Positions 45,960 to 60,462 of a DNA stretch of 64,000 nt are shown piece after piece. The first letter of the stretch is position 1, and every line of letters starts with the position of its first letter. This DNA comes from Pisaster brevispinus (Eukaryota; Echinodermata; Asteroidea; Forcipulatida; Asteriidae). Where the stretch lies: the NCBI GenBank assembly GCA_023634235.1, contig JAMKCF010000001.1, positions 3,971,140 to 4,035,139 of the forward strand, in the 5' to 3' direction. The translations under genes were made by a program, and so were the position numbers. Below the pieces are notes generated by a model, which ran no database searches, was not told the origin of the DNA, and saw only the letters and a list, made by a program, of their open reading frames with translations.

Positions 45960-46220
45960 GTCGCTGCCCTCCGCCGTCTTGAATCAGTGTTGTTGTTAGT
46001 GGATGCGCATTACGTGCAGTGCCATTTTATGCCTGGGCTGAACCGTGCGAATGAAGTTCTAATTCGTTAGCACGGACTAATACATCGCGCGAACGGATTA
46101 CTTTAATTCATACGATCGTCCATCCTTGTGAACGGATTGCTATTTCGTTCGAACGGATTGCCCCTTGTTTAAATGGATTTCTAATCCGTGCGAACGAATA
46201 TGCCACTGCATTTTGTTCCC
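45960..46220 (+). repeat. Degenerate GAACGGATT repeat, copy A
   Basis: Several copies of CGAACGGATTNCTA / CGTGCGAACGAAT within 200 bp, spaced roughly 30 bp. The same array is present in copy B at 61445-61615. Confidence 0.6.
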
Positions 46221-46394
46221 CACTGTCCCTTCCCGGGCTCCGTCTGCTACCGCACAATTTACAAATAATTTGGGACAAGGTGTAAGTTTCGTATAGTTCA
46301 GTATAGTAAGAGTTTAGTAAATGATCTAAATGCTATTTAAGTAACGGTGTTGTTTTAACGTATTATAATTTATATTGCAAACATATTTTTCATT

Positions 46395-46710
46395 TAAAGA
46401 TAAACGTTGACTAGGATTGGAAGCTTTGGGCTATTTCCATACGTTTGTCTCTAAAAACTAATATGGTTAGAAAGATGTTTTAATAGTAGAACATAATGAT
46501 TGACACAAATGTCTCTCAAAATCGTGTGTTTTTTCTTTTACTGTGTGAACTAAAACGGTACTTAACTTTGTGGAGTCAATAATTGGTTCACCAGCAAGGC
46601 GGACCGTGATAGTTCACGAAGTAAAAGGAAAACCACACAATTTCGAAGCATACTTATTAGACAAATAGCTACGGAAACAATTTAATTTATATTAGAAAAT
46701 ACTGGTATTT
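46395..46710. mobile_element. Decayed foldback MITE, copy A
   Basis: AGATGTTTTAATAGTAGAAC at the left, AATCGTGTGTTTTTTCTTTTAC, and the inverted GTAAAAGGAAAACCACACAATT at the right show an imperfect fold around ~46590. The counterpart is at 61800-62105. I recall the unmutated form as a common echinoderm MITE, but could not verify it. Confidence 0.55.
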
Positions 46711-46719
46711 ATGTCTGCA

Positions 46720-48208
46720 AAAGAAGCGTATCCTGCCTTAGCAGAAGCATTCTCTTTTAACATTGGTCCACTGGACAACAATTCAAGTTAAAATACACCC
46801 GAGGAAAAGTACATCCAAGGGTCCTGCTGACTCGTTCACTGTTGAAATGCGTTCATATTTAATATGAAATATGACCAAATATGGCCTGACTTGGCAAAGG
46901 TTCTGGTTAGCTTCACTGGACAATTCCTGAATGCGAAGTGCTTGATGTAGACATTCTTCTAGTCCTTCTTGAAGAATAAGCCTAGCGACCACAATTCTTG
47001 AAGATATGGTTATACATGTATTTGTTGATGCAATAAAATGTTATTGTATTATATTAGCAAACGTCGGTACACACTTGCACTCTTTATTGTACATCTGGAT
47101 ATCTTGTATATCAGAGGTTGAGGCTCAACTACATGTCAACGATTTTTGATAACGGCTATTGTAACAATGTCAAGTTTGGAAAAAAAAGGGGATGACTAAA
47201 TGCATTTATTTATAACAAATGTGCCTTGAAAACAAACTCGGTAGAGGTTGATGCTTTAGTTTTTGTTTTTAATATCAACTTGGCTGATGTAATATGATCG
47301 AGTTAACGCTTATTAATAAATAATCAATGGCGTATGTTATGGTAAATATGAAGACACAGGTCCCTTATAAGGAAAGCAAAGTCTTAATAATTAATCATTA
47401 TTGAGCTTTCGGGAGGAGGGGGCAAACGATGTGGTCGTGAATTAAACATGTTTTGTAAAAAAAACAGCCATGTCAATTCTTATTAGACATAGACAGCAGG
47501 TCGTGTTCCTAGAGCAAGCTTTATTACATATCATTAATATTGAAGAATACGTGTTGGGGAGACCTACTTTCTCGTTGTCTCAATTTTTTGCGGCAAAACG
47601 AAAAAATATATAATCAATATCGATCAAAGTGAAGAGATGTTATTTACAAAAATGGAGAAGTTTTAATTTGAGGGATTTCTCCATGGAGGGGAGATAGATT
47701 AACAATTAATGGTTCTCAAATTACAACACAAAGGGAATTGAAAATCACCAAAGGGGGATTATTAAACACAAAAGGAGGATTTTTGATTTATACCACGCAA
47801 TAAAAAAGTGATTGTATGTAATTGAATGCGCAGCAACGGGTTTAACTTTAAATTTTAATCCCTAATATACCACTCTGTCCAATCTAGTCTACAGACTTAA
47901 TTGAAGTAACGGCAAGAGAGGTTTATTGTGACCGTGATCAGCAGGTTATATGCTGCCTCACAGTCCACAGTCCTACTTGAAACATGACAATGGAAACTCT
48001 GGTAACAATGAGACTGAATTTAGCCTTTAAAGATACGACACCCCACTGGTTTTAGAGAGAATAATGTTATGTTTTTCTTAGCTTCTGCGTTGAAATAAAA
48101 GTTATCTAACTTGTTGAATCGTCCCCTCAGAAGGTGATGGGCTGAGTTATCAAGAAAACGATGCTGAGCAATGTTTTGCAATGGATTATCTGCATTTCTA
48201 ACAACTGC
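46720..48208. other. Non-coding part of duplication copy A
   Basis: No exon is recognised. A 69-codon minus-strand frame at 46783-46992 has no matching open frame in copy B, which carries a ~35-bp insertion there, so it is unlikely to be coding. Confidence 0.5.
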
Positions 48209-48540
48209 ATTGAAGGTAAAGACTATTGTTTTGGTGTTTATCACATAACGATGCATGTCTTATAAAGTACAGTATAGGCCTGGTCGATGCCTCCCCTGAG
48301 TCCTGCAAAAAAAAGAGTACAAGAAAAGAACAGACATAAAAACAAGCACAAACTAAAACAAAGAGCAGAGGAGAGAAAAAAGGGGACGGAGAAAGTGCCC
48401 CAAACCACACTACTTGGTTTGGATTTGATCCAACCACCCCGTGTTAAAGAGCAGATGTATTTTCCCACAAGACCACCGAGGTTTGCGTGTTGATCTTTGC
48501 TGTAAGACAAATACATGAAATACATAATTTAATAATAAAT

Positions 48541-48815
<275 letters not shown>

Positions 48816-51800
48816 TTTGAAAGAAAATCAATCACTCAATTAACCAACCAATCAATCGTTTCCATAGTGCCATAAACAAAGTGATCTCTCATACTTGCAC
48901 AGGGTAATAATGAGCAGACTAGACTAACTTATCTTTGAACAAGCAAAGAAAGGAAACATTTAAGAGCCCGGTTTGATAAGCCGAGGTTTGCAGTAGTCAG
49001 CCCATGGACAAACATACGACGAAACAACTGTCAAAAACCAACAACGCTTCATAAACTAGAATTATACGAAAATTATGATTTTCAAAAGCAACAAACCATA
49101 ATGACCTACCATCAATTTGGTTCAGAAACATCATGCCGACAGATAATAGAAACACCAGCATTATTGATGTACAGATTGGTAGAAGATTCTTTGTAACTGG
49201 CTCCTCGTAGCAATTTTCGCGTTCTGTTTAGTGAGAGACACTTTACTGTATTCTCTCCCGTTTCTTTCGGATTGGAATGCGAGTTGTAGATCCTGTATTA
49301 CATGGACAACTTTTAGTTAGCTTTGGCCTATGTGTCAAATATAGGAGCAGTTATCCTTTCAAGAGTTATCTGGCTCATTCCGGTGAGGCAGGAAATTCTG
49401 TCCCGCATAAAATATCAAATAGCGTGGAATTTTGGTCTGTTAGCGCCCTCTTTTGACTCAACTACCGTATGGGTAGCCCGAACATCTGACGTCACACTTC
49501 GAGGCTCGTCAATAACGCCAGATACCAGCCAGACCGGACATTGCCAAATGTGCCTTTGACCTATCATTCATTTCACACGGACACTCACAGAACAAAACAA
49601 CGCTACGTGATGTATCCAATGAAATCATTGGGCCTTAAGACCAGTACCTGTCTTTATCCTTGCGGATAAAGACAGGGGACCAGTCTACAGTTATGGGTGT
49701 CATAGTACAAAAATCAAACGGGGGTTATTGTTACCAGGAAAAGGGGAGCTGTGTGGTGGGATAGGCAACCACATGGGCAACATTCCCCTTTGCTGCGACA
49801 CTGTAGAAGACATACAAGTAAACAACAATATATATATATACAGAGCAGTGTTGGAGGACTCGAGGCCGGTCTCGGACTCGAGACCGTCATCCACTTAATT
49901 CGTGTTCACGGTCGGACTCGCACAGACGGGGACTCGACAAAAAAAAATGTTGCACGAAAAGTTACATTGATTCCTTGTCGCTAATTATATAATAGACTTG
50001 CATTATGTTGCTTTCCGTTTGATGCTCTCTGTAATAAATGTAACTGTTCAAGTCCCGCTCTAGGCAATTATTCTCTGTTCAAACCCAAAACAATAATAAT
50101 AACTAGAATATACGGGTATAAAAACAAAACCTTATAAGTTAAGCTCAGCTTACCAATCGTAACGTGAAATGTGTTACGAATTCATCGTCACCCAACACTC
50201 AATTTCTTTGACAACAAGAATTTTGCATGATTGGACAATATTCACAGACTTGTACAAGTCCGTCAACGTTTTTACGATGTATTCTCCAGTAATAAAAGAA
50301 CAGTTATATAACAGCTGTAATATAGAAGGTTGAAGGTCATCTTCCTTATAACCAATGGTGTTCCTACATTTAACTCTACATTTAATTGTTTCACATATTA
50401 TTCTTTGTGAATAAAAAGTATTCAATGTTTAGAAGAAATTAACACAAAAAAGCATCCAACAAAAATGCCGATAGTTTATAATCATTGTTTCCTAAAGTGC
50501 ATCGTTTCATGTTACTCAATTTCATGTTTTATCTCTGATGTACTATAACAATATTGTTTTTATTTTTTCGTGCAATATTTTAGTCTCTCTATTTCAGTGC
50601 GTCTCATAAATTATAATAATTACTATGTCTGCCCTATTTTATAACCATATTTTCAATATGGTTTTTAGCTTTTGAGCAGCACCCGTTGAAGAGTTCCTAA
50701 GCAACAGAGACTTACTACTTATTGATTTAGTAGCATTACAAATGGTACAGTAGTAAGTGATGAGTATTAACATTTCATTGAAGTCTAGAAAGAACAAGCA
50801 TGCTGGTATTGCATGCACCATAAGGATATCGTACTACGCACGAGTGGTAGAACTGCAAAATAGTCGCAGAAAGTGTTCTTGTGATCAATTATATACATGG
50901 AAAAGCCAACCTGAAAACTTTGCCTTAATTAGTTGTGTGTCATGATAAATAATGGTCCATGGTTTTGACAACTGAATCAGACATTGCGTTCTCTTTTTTG
51001 TATAAAGTATTATTATATACAAAAAAATAATAACTTTGTTTAGGTTTCCAGGCACAGTTCTTTGAATATGACCTCATTTCAGAAGGAAATATTTCACAGA
51101 ACAAAATGTATCTAGCATGAACTGGCTAGAATACTGTTTCTACATAATCGGCCAGCATATCGTCACGCGCACCACAAAGTGACCTATCTTGTTCACAGCC
51201 CCCTCAACGGGTTTGGAGAATATTGTGATTGAAGTTGCGCCATTTTAAGACCTAACGCGAAATACTATACGTTTCCAGATTGGTCACTTCGTGAAAATGC
51301 AAATATCACACACTCGCGCCTGAACTGTGTCGTATCGCTTTGTATATCAATGGAAAAGTGGCGCATCGAGAAAGGTCATACGTGGAAAAACAAAACGACA
51401 AATCAAGTGATGTGTTTACTAATTAGTGTAATTACAGAAATATTTCGTTTTAGGTATTCAAACTTTCGGAAATTGTCAACAGTAATGAGTATATTATGTA
51501 TTATGTATAAAACCCAATTTGCAACAAAGTTATTATTGTTGGTAGACAGGTCACGTCGTTCTATGCGTGACGATATGGTCCCTTTAATAGCCGACTTCCC
51601 ACCCCCTTAAAAATAACGAAACAATAATTGATAAAAGGCAAACAATTTTATTTTTTTTTCACAGGGTACCAATAAGGTTTAAAATAACTCTGAAGCGTAT
51701 TAGATTGGACTAAAAACACCTATTGTTAAAATAATATTCTGAGGGCTTTATTAAAGCGGCCCGGGCCCCAAGTTGTAAGGCATCGTGATTTGGTCGCCGC

Positions 51801-52630
51801 GGCTGGTTCATCTCGTAACACTTCATTCCGGCTAGCACGTTGTTTCTATGAGGGGAGGAAGTGACACACACAGCGTTGTCAATTTGAACCGCCACCCAAT
51901 CATAACATGACCGTACACCTCTATAGAATGTTTTTTTTTGTCCAGCCCGAAAAGGATCATGTTTGGTCATGAAGACATTTGTACATAGACAATGGAACAC
52001 CAATTTTCAAAAATGCATCCTTGTAGAGCATTCTTTTGTTCATTCCTCCGTCGCTCTACTTACGGTTTCCCATGGACGTTGTACACAAATTTCCTTGTGG
52101 GGCACACATCTTTAGAAAATTTCCCCGTGACGTTTCGTAACTCTTGATTTGTAAGTGCTTCTGTGTTCACACGTCCTAATCGGTTTCCTTAACTTCACCA
52201 ATATAAGATATGGTATGGTAATGGTATGCTAAATGGCGTACTGTAAAGTGTTGCATATTATAATATACGTAAAAAGGCATATAGATCAAAGTAATTTCCG
52301 TGTCACGGTTAGTGATTCCCATGGAAGCCAAGGAAAGTGAAGTAGTTACCCATCGATTCCCTAGTGTAATAAGTAAGGATGACTTATTGAACAATTTTGT
52401 GGTGTGCGACAGCCTCAAAAATTAGACCGTGTCCAATTGGCGGCTATTGCATGCTGCGGCTATGGCTGGATCACCGTTCACCAAGCAGTGAAATATATGA
52501 CATCATTGGCAACATTTGAAGCATGCAACAGTCGTAGCCGTAGCCGTAGCCGCCAATTCGGACGCATCCGTACTACCATGTATAAACCGTCTAACCTGTC
52601 AATTCACATGTTTACGAAGTAGCCACTGGG
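48816..52630. other. Spacer between the two large duplicates
   Basis: No convincing gene. It holds a fragment of the dispersed CTTCGAGGCTCGT repeat (49486-49690, including the CTTTATCCTTGCGGATAAAG hairpin). A GGACTCG-rich patch lies at 49856-49936, and a B-box-like tRNA-derived remnant (GTTCAAGTCCCGC) near 50046. A foldback element lies at 52424-52564. Confidence 0.5.
52424..52564. mobile_element. Single-copy foldback element related to the 99-bp minisatellite
   Basis: The left end GTGTCCAATTGGCGGCTATT with GCTGCGGCTATGGCTG inside pairs with the right end CGTAGCCGTAGCCGCCAATT followed by CGGACGC. The GTGTCC terminus and GGCTATGGCTG motif match the ends and body of the minisatellite at 27867-28777. 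Confidence 0.65.
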
Positions 52631-53772
52631 CCTGGACTTGACCTCGCATGAATGCACCCGGCGGACATTCGTAGTCTACACACACAACCTTACGGATCGG
52701 GTTTGTGGGGTACTGCTATTGTTGTTCTATTGTTCCCTTTTCTAAAGAATTCCCTTGTGGGGCCCTATTGTTCCTATTGAAATTGCCTTGCGGGGTCCAT
52801 TGTTCCATTGTTAAAAGTACCCCGTAAGTTGGCATGTGTAAGGGCACCCACGTGTACTGTGTCACACATTACATTGTTAATAAAACAACATAACATACAA
52901 ACATTGTGTACACGCGCACAGTACAGCCATTCCGTGGCAAAACAGCCCAACTCGAAAACATTTTTTTAATGTAAGATTATTTCTGGGTAACCAGAGGGCG
53001 CTTTTTCCATTTCAAAGTTTAAAGGCAAATACTATTTATGGATGTGAACATAACATGTCCTATGTCTCGGCCTCGTTTTACACTTTCGTCCCATTTTTAT
53101 GGCAAACAGCTTATCGTTGTACTTTCTTTTCTCACACATTTTTCTTTTGACAGTTGTTTTGCCATTGATAACATAAATATAGAAAGCAGTCTAATTGTGT
53201 TCTAGCCCGAACTTCTGACGTCAAACTTCGAGGCTCGTGAATAACACCAGATACCGGCCTTCAGCAACTGGCAGGATACTGCCCGTCGCTTCTCATCCAG
53301 TCACGCGGTTGAGATTCGTAGTCTACAGACATACACATGTATACACAGACTACGTTGTGAACAAAACAACATCACATACGATTATTATGTACACGCGCGC
53401 AGAGCAGAAGACGATCGAAAAGTTCCTATGGTGTAGCTGACAAACACGTCACTTCGGAGTAGACCAATCATAACACAGATACGGAAAGCTTACGTCACGG
53501 CAAGTGTATCCACTGAAATCATTGCATTCAATGAAATAATTGGGCTTGTACAACCAGTGCCTGTCTTTATCCTTGCGGACTAAATTAGACAGGGGACCAG
53601 TCTAAGTGTTTGCATGCATGATGTAAAATAGAATCGCCACAATCGAGTGATGGTAAGCCGAATGGTTACCAGATCACATGACCATACGGAGGTGAAGTTA
53701 CGTTTAACAGGTAGAACGTCAGAACACAGACACAACGATTTAAGAGTTACGATACGTAGCATGTTAATTTAG

Positions 53773-53866
53773 TTACGCTCGGTAGTCGAGGCATAAGATT
53801 AACTTGGGATGCGACTGGCAATACCTCTGTTCCACCACGGCCTGCTTCTTCTGATCTAAACTGGAG
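53773..53866 (+). CDS. Possible internal exon, copy B, unrecognised
   Basis: Counterpart of 37566-37659 with the same 94-nt length, acceptor TTTAG and donor GTAGGT. The open frame ends DATGNTSVPPRPASSDLNW as in copy A. The evidence is no stronger than for copy A. Confidence 0.25.
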
Positions 53867-54782
53867 GTAGGTCAACTTTCTATAGTTAGCCATGTATATG
53901 CTGACGTTTTTGTTGTTCTTGTTGTTGTTGTTGGGTTTGTTTTTGTTTGTTTTTTTTATATTTTTATTAGACGCTCTTCATTGTAACCTAGAAGAATTGG
54001 AGGCATTTAGCAATATTTTTTAAAAGACACTGTCCATTTGCAAATGTTAGCACGCCAGAAATTTATGGACATTAATGGAAAGGTTTTTTAGCAATCACTA
54101 CGTACTTGTCATTGATACAAAAATATAAAAAAATACAGGTTGTTGTACTTTGCACAAATACAAAAGCTTTTCCGATTTTATAAAGCTATGGTTATGTAAT
54201 TCGAGCCCTGAATCTGACCCTGAATTAGAGTCAGTAGGAATGACCATTACCCTAACACAGACCCAAATTTTGCTAAAAATGTCACCCAAAACCCGAAGTA
54301 CAGCTCAGGCTGATTTTAAAACTGGCCCTTTACTCTCATACTGACTGTAATCATAACCCTGGTCAAATATTGACCACCATCATGAATCTAACTTTTACTT
54401 AGCACTGAACATTTTCCATCATTAAACGTAAATAACAATTCCGTACTTATGTCTCAAAATCTTTTTTACTGGCCTGTCCTTAAGCATACTTTTTTGGAGA
54501 GCAAAACATTAGTTCGAGGACACGAAACATTTTTCAAGGGCATCCTGACCTTAACCATCATTAAACCATAACCCCTACGTACTTAAGTCTCCAAACCCTA
54601 CTTATACTGGCCTGTCCTCAAGCTTGAACCCACACTTACTACACTTACTTCTTACTGTATCCTTCAAATATCTGTACCCATTCGTGTACATTGATTTTTG
54701 TTCTGACTTGGCCTCTTAGAGGAACCTAGCTATAGCCCCTAAACTGACAAAGCCCCGAATTGGGCAGGTGGATTTTTTATTG

Positions 54783-54785
<3 letters not shown>

Positions 54786-54822
<37 letters not shown>

Positions 54823-54828
54823 GGGGGG
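54786..54828 (+). repeat. Long poly-T followed by poly-G
   Basis: Roughly 34 T then 8 G at a point where copy A (38619-38633) has only a G-run. It may be a retroposon tail or homopolymer expansion, and length is unreliable. Confidence 0.85.
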
Positions 54829-57784
54829 GATACATAACTTAGAATAAAATGACTAGAGCGGGATTGAAACCAACAAACTCCGAATTAATGTGCCAGTGCT
54901 TTTACTAGAGCACTGGTCGTTGGTCCAAATCCAGTGTTTTTCTCTTTGTTCACCTTTTACATTTTTTAAAACATACCCATTCAATTTCCCTTCTGGTTTA
55001 ATATGATTTTTGAAATAAAAGTCAGCACCCCCTTAATTTAATAAGGGAATCCTTCGGCTGCCGCTTCCCAGGTTGTATCATAAACTTGGGAGTGATCCCT
55101 GGCTACACGGCAGTTAAAGGTAGTATGGATTCTGACTGGCACCCTGAATGTAATAACTACTGCAACAAATAGGGAGTTGGTTGAGCTCCGGCACGTTAAA
55201 CCGGAGACTTGTGCAAATACCACTTTATTCCGTATATCTTTGTTAAACCCAGATTTATTTAAAATTTACCCGGCCACTTTCCCTATATTTATTACTTGAT
55301 ATTCGAACAAATAATCCTTAGGATTGGTTTACTTGTTGAAACAAATACAATATTTCAGTCTATGTTTTTAACCTAGACGCCAAATGCCCCATTGTTGCAT
55401 GAATACGTGAGAACCAGTTCATTATATTGCGCCTAAGTTTGCATAAGCGTTTTTATTTTGGCCAAGGTTATACACAATGGGAAACAGTATGCTTATGTTG
55501 CCATGGACACCGCACTCTATTTTAGGCAACAGAAAAATCAGCTTATTAGATACTATAACATAACAAGAAGCCAGTAGCACGTCTGATGCTTGTATTGCAA
55601 AATCAAAATCTCCTTGATTATGGCGACTACTAAACGATTTTATTGGGGTAGTAAAGACAAATTTGCTTGATCTTACTTATTCCTTGCATTTGGTTCAGGC
55701 ATGATTTTTTAATAACTTGGTTTACTATCCTGTTTACACCGTTTAAAAAAATATTAATATTTATGTCCATTGTTGCTTCAATAATCAACCTGTACATACA
55801 TTGGATAACATAATTTTACCAACAACACTTAACTTAAATCGTTGTGCTTGCAATTGTTGATAATTTATAGCAGTTTATGCTATTTATGACACTTCCAAAG
55901 TTAACAAGCTGAAAACAAAGACAGTTTACATTTCTAGGTAAAAAACACCAACAACTGGGTATTAGACGCGAGACGTACTAACAAAACTTGGCTCACACTA
56001 CAAGACACACGAGTGATCTCCTGCAGGGCTTTAGAACAGTTCTGGGAAAAAAATTGACATGCCTACATCTTTTATGTAAACTGCATTTTTAAGCAAGGCC
56101 TCAGTTTAAAGTAAAAAGTTTTAAAATGTATGATAAAAATACGGAGAAAGTCAACATTCTGAATTAATAGCTGCCTTGACCGCTAACATTGCAGAGTCGG
56201 CAACACACACATAAGTGAGAAAACAGTTAAAGATGAAGGGAAATATCAACATTTTCAATGGACAGATTTGTTGTGGGTGGACAAATTGTTACAAGTCTCT
56301 CACAAATTAAAATTGTGTAAATTGCAATTGCATTTGATATCCAATCAGTGCAAAATTTGTCAACATCCAAAACTTCCGATGACATCATTCTGAAAAAGAA
56401 ATGGGTCTGTACATTCTTTTACAGAGATGTTTTGATTCATTTTGAAACATTATTTCGAGAGGCCAAATTATTATTTCGAGGGTACAATAAATTATAACAT
56501 TACTATTGATACAAATAGGAAGATCGCCCACATAACCAGTTGGTGGAGTGCCGGCACGTTCAACCGGAGGTTAATAGTGCAAATGCGTTAGTCCATGCAT
56601 TTATCTTTGTTCAACACAATTTTTTTTTTTTAATGACCCAGTCACTTTCGTTTGTTTTTTTTTTTTACTTGATATTCAAAGAAAAAATTCGTATAATTGG
56701 TTTACTTGGTGAAACGAATACTAATTCTCAGTAAACGTTTTCACATGCAAAATGCTTAAATGTGGCTTGGATACGCGTGAACCACTTCAATACATTGCGC
56801 CTCAGTTCATCAGAGAAAACAACGAAGTGTTTATTTTGGCCAAGAATATACACAATGGGAAGCATCTCGCTATTATTACCAAGGACACCGCACCTTAGGC
56901 AACTGAGAAATAAGCTCATTATCATAACATAATCAGGGACCAGTAGAACGTTCAATGCTTATAATAAAATAATAACCTTATTTAAATACCCCTGTATTGC
57001 AGAATCAATGTAATAAAGACAATTTCGCTTGATGTCACTTAGTCCTTTCATTTGGTTCGGCCATGATTTTTCAAAATTTACTTGGTTGTATAACCTGTTT
57101 ACACTGTTTAAAGAAAATGCAAAAATGTTTACCCATAGTTGATTCAACATTAAATTTGTACAAACAATGGAAACAAAATGTTACCAACCAAACTGAACTT
57201 AAGTGATTATGCCTGCAATTAGTAAAACATTACAGCAGTTTATGCTAGTAATCACACTTTCGAACTAAACAAGCTGAAAACGAAGACAATTTCTAGGTAA
57301 AAAAAACACCAACAACTTGGTAGTAGAGGTGACATACTGGAAAACTAGGCCCACACACGAGTGATCTCCTGCAAGGCTCTAGAACAGTTCTGGAAATAAA
57401 ATTTGATAGGCCTACATCATGTATGTCAACTGCATCTTTAAGCAAGGCCTAAGTTTAAAGAAATAGGTTACAAAATTCATGACATAAATGTGGACAAAGT
57501 TAACCTGATATATTGATAGCTGCCTTGACCGCTAAAATTGCAGAGTCAGTAACGCACAAATAAGTGAGAAAACATTTAAAGAGGAAGGGAAATGTCAAAA
57601 TTTTCAAAGGCAGAGTCCTCGTGAGTGGACAAAATGTTACAAGTCTCTCACAAGTTCAAACGGTATAAACTGCCATTGCATTCGATATCCTTCCCGTGCA
57701 AAATTTGTCAACATCCGATGACATCATTCGAAGAAAAAAATTGGTCTGTACATTTTTTTTACAGAGATGTTTTGTTTAATTTTG

Positions 57785-58215
57785 AAACATTATTTCGAGA
57801 GGACAAACTATTACTATGAGGGCACATTATATTTTTTCAATGGAATCGATTGTGATTTCAAGGTGTTTTTTTTCCGGCAGGAAACAGTTCATATCTTTTA
57901 ATTGGTCACCTAACAGTTCATCGAGGAAACAAACATTATTTTGAGGTAACAAAATACTATTTGGAGAGACACGAAATATTATTTCAAGGACACTATACTC
58001 CTTATTCCTAGTCAAAATAATAATATTTTGAAGAATGAATTATTACCTCTATGAAGGCAAAATATTGTTTAAACTGAACTTAAAGCTTTTTAGGGAGCAC
58101 AAAAATTAATTTCGAGGAAATGAAACATTATTATCAGTGGAACAATTTATATTTATGAGGGGAAAATGTAAAACTAACGAAACATTATTTCGAGGTAGAA
58201 AATGTTCGACGGAAT
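57785..58215 (+). repeat. Degenerate ~25-30 bp minisatellite, copy B
   Basis: Counterpart of 41750-42180. Repeated GAAACATTATTTCGAGG / ATTATTTTGAGGTAACAAAA units. Confidence 0.65.
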
Positions 58216-59118
58216 AAATTACTTTTAGTTTACGGGAACAAAATAAAAGCATACAACCTTGTCCGTTGAATAAAATACCAATTACTCAACATCTGAATAA
58301 ACTTGACTCATCATATAGGATGAATGATAGCGATCAGTCGTAACTTCTACCGCACGCATGACTATATATCAGTGTGTTGTGCTTATTTTCGGTACCTCAT
58401 GGAGACCAAGGACAAAACAAAAAAGAGAAAACAAACGGTTTATACATGGTAATTCTAAAGATCAGGGGCTACACAAGGAAATGTCTGTACAAAGTAAATG
58501 GTGAACTGTTAAGTGCAGAGACATAGTAAAGAACAAGAGAATGCTCCACAAAGATGAATTTTTGAGAATGGGTGCATGTATAAGTGTAATGGATAATTTG
58601 TGCATACGTCTTAAGTCTGTGAATTTAACGGCTTGCCCCGCCTTTCATAGTATCCCTTTTTCGAATGTCAGCTGTCTTTAATTCTTGACAATCTAAAATA
58701 AAAAAAAGGTCGAACGTCAAGTTGGCCTAAAACACGGGCAATGCGTTTTTAATGCATCTTTCCCCCGGTGTGTGTCTGTCCCCCTCACGGTAAAGTAACG
58801 AAGGCTGAAAGAAGTTTAATCAAAAGTTAGCGGTATCAGACGAAATTTGTACTCAATTCGCAATATGGGGTAGAACATCTCTGGGGAGGGACACGCCGGG
58901 ATGAACCCCATAGCTCGTACTCGATAACTGTTCTTATATTTGACATAGAGGCCTACACTAAAACTAAAGTTCCATCCTTGCACACAGGGTCCTCGACTTG
59001 CATTTCCATCCGAGAGACACGGACGAGAATACAGTAAAGTGTCTTTCTCAACGACACGGAGAAATTGTAACAAGGAGCTTGTTATTAAAGAAGAAGCCTA
59101 ACATTCAGTACATCAATA

Positions 59119-59170
59119 ATGCTTGTGTTTCTGTTGCTTGTCAGCATGCTGTATCTGAGCAGAATAAATG
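59119..59170 (+). CDS. CBM14 protein B, exon 1 (signal peptide)
   Basis: ATG at 59119 opens MLVFLLLVSMLYLSRIN plus one base, then donor GTATGT at 59171 (phase 1). It is hydrophobic throughout, as expected of a secretory signal. Four residues differ from copy A, none disturbing the hydrophobic core. Intron 1 is 475 bp. Confidence 0.75.
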
Positions 59171-59645
59171 GTATGTTATCAAAGTTTGTTCCTTTTCAAG
59201 AACATCATTTCATATCATTCTTTAGTTAACTAATTGTTGTTGTTGTTGATTTGTCGATCGGCCGGTTTTATCTTTCTGCGTGTGTTTTGGCTGGTTGCCG
59301 GAAACCTAAATATTGAAGGGACCAACACCGGGCTACATTTATTTACAGGGATGGGGATACATTTAGATCCCGGATATATTAAGACAGAATGGTCAAGGCG
59401 CTAAAATTAGGCACAGGGACAGGTTGTGGAAAGATGGGTTCACTAGTGAACAGCAACAACTACATATTCTTACAAAAGCACAATGATTCTTAAATGCTTG
59501 TCAACCAGTTGTTTGGTTAATCGCTAGTAGAGGCCTTGCTTTGATTGGATGAAAACTGCATGTATCGTTTGGCTCTAGTGGAAACAAGTTGGAACTTTTA
59601 ACGAGAGGGTGAAGTGTGTTTGATTTTGTCTCTTGCATTATGCAG

Positions 59646-59852
59646 CAATGGTTTGTTCCATTGGTCTGGAACCGGATCCGAGTGCAGACAATAGATACCG
59701 GTGGGTCATCCCAGTGGAAGATCCCTGCAGGTGCACCGAGCTTCGACAGGGTGGTATAAACACACGTACTCCAGGCCGAAACTTCAAAGTCATCTACTTT
59801 GATATCTCCATGTCAACTGCACACGAGCTGCACAGGTGGCTAAACTGCTCAA
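59646..59852 (+). CDS. CBM14 protein B, exon 2 (cysteine-containing N-terminal region)
   Basis: Acceptor GCATTATGCAG, donor GTAAGA at 59853, 207 nt as in copy A, phase 1 in and out. It reads A-M-VCSIGLEPDPSADNRYRW, then VIPVEDPCRCTELRQGG, then GRNFKVIYFDISMSTAHEL and RWLNCSS. One cysteine of copy A (NTC) is arginine here (NTR), leaving four, an even number that could pair fully. The NCS glycosylation site is kept. The domain is unrecognised. Confidence 0.75.
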
Positions 59853-60462
59853 GTAAGATTGTTTTGGGGAGTTTCTGCGTCATCTCAGAAACGCCTATTG
59901 TTTTCGTTAAGACTGTTTTCATCAATTGCCTGGTAATAATTTAAAAATAAAAAATCCAATAATGCGGTCCTTGGCTAAAAAAAACCCACACATTTAGTAT
60001 ATTTTTCCATTTCTTGACAGTTTTCTTCAGCTCTTCCAAACCAAAAGCGAAGAAAAAGAAACAATGAAATATGTATTACACGAACCATCTGCGAATTCTT
60101 CCAGCTTAAAGCTTAAACGTATTATGGGATGTTGAGGGTAGCATGGAATGAATTCAGAAAATACATACCTTTTTTCTCCTTGATAAGAAGATTTTTTTTT
60201 CGTGAAATCGCTCTATCCATTTTACAATAAAATGCAGCACCTCAGCCAAAAATAATTGAGGGAAGTTTTCTATCATTGTTTTTTTTTTTTAGCCATGTAC
60301 GTTTTATGTAAATCTGTGATTCTGTTTTTTTTTTTGTTTTTTTTTTTTTTTTTGGGGGGGGGGTTTTGGGGGGGGGGGGTTGTCTTACCAAAAAAACCAG
60401 ACTACTTATCATTAACGAAGGTGTGTCCTACTTGTTCCATATTATCTGTTGAAATATTTTAG

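Larger units (their letters stand above)
36215..48208 (+). repeat. ~12 kb segmental duplication, copy A
   Basis: Aligns collinearly with 52640-64000: 36466 with 52871, 37020 with 53226, 43128 with 59119, 45101 with 60463, 48000 with 63776. Nucleotide identity is high but with many small indels, so it is not a recent assembly duplicate. It contains CBM14 gene copy A. Private insertions include the foldback element at 40547-40874 and about 600 extra bases in intron 2 of the gene. Confidence 0.9.
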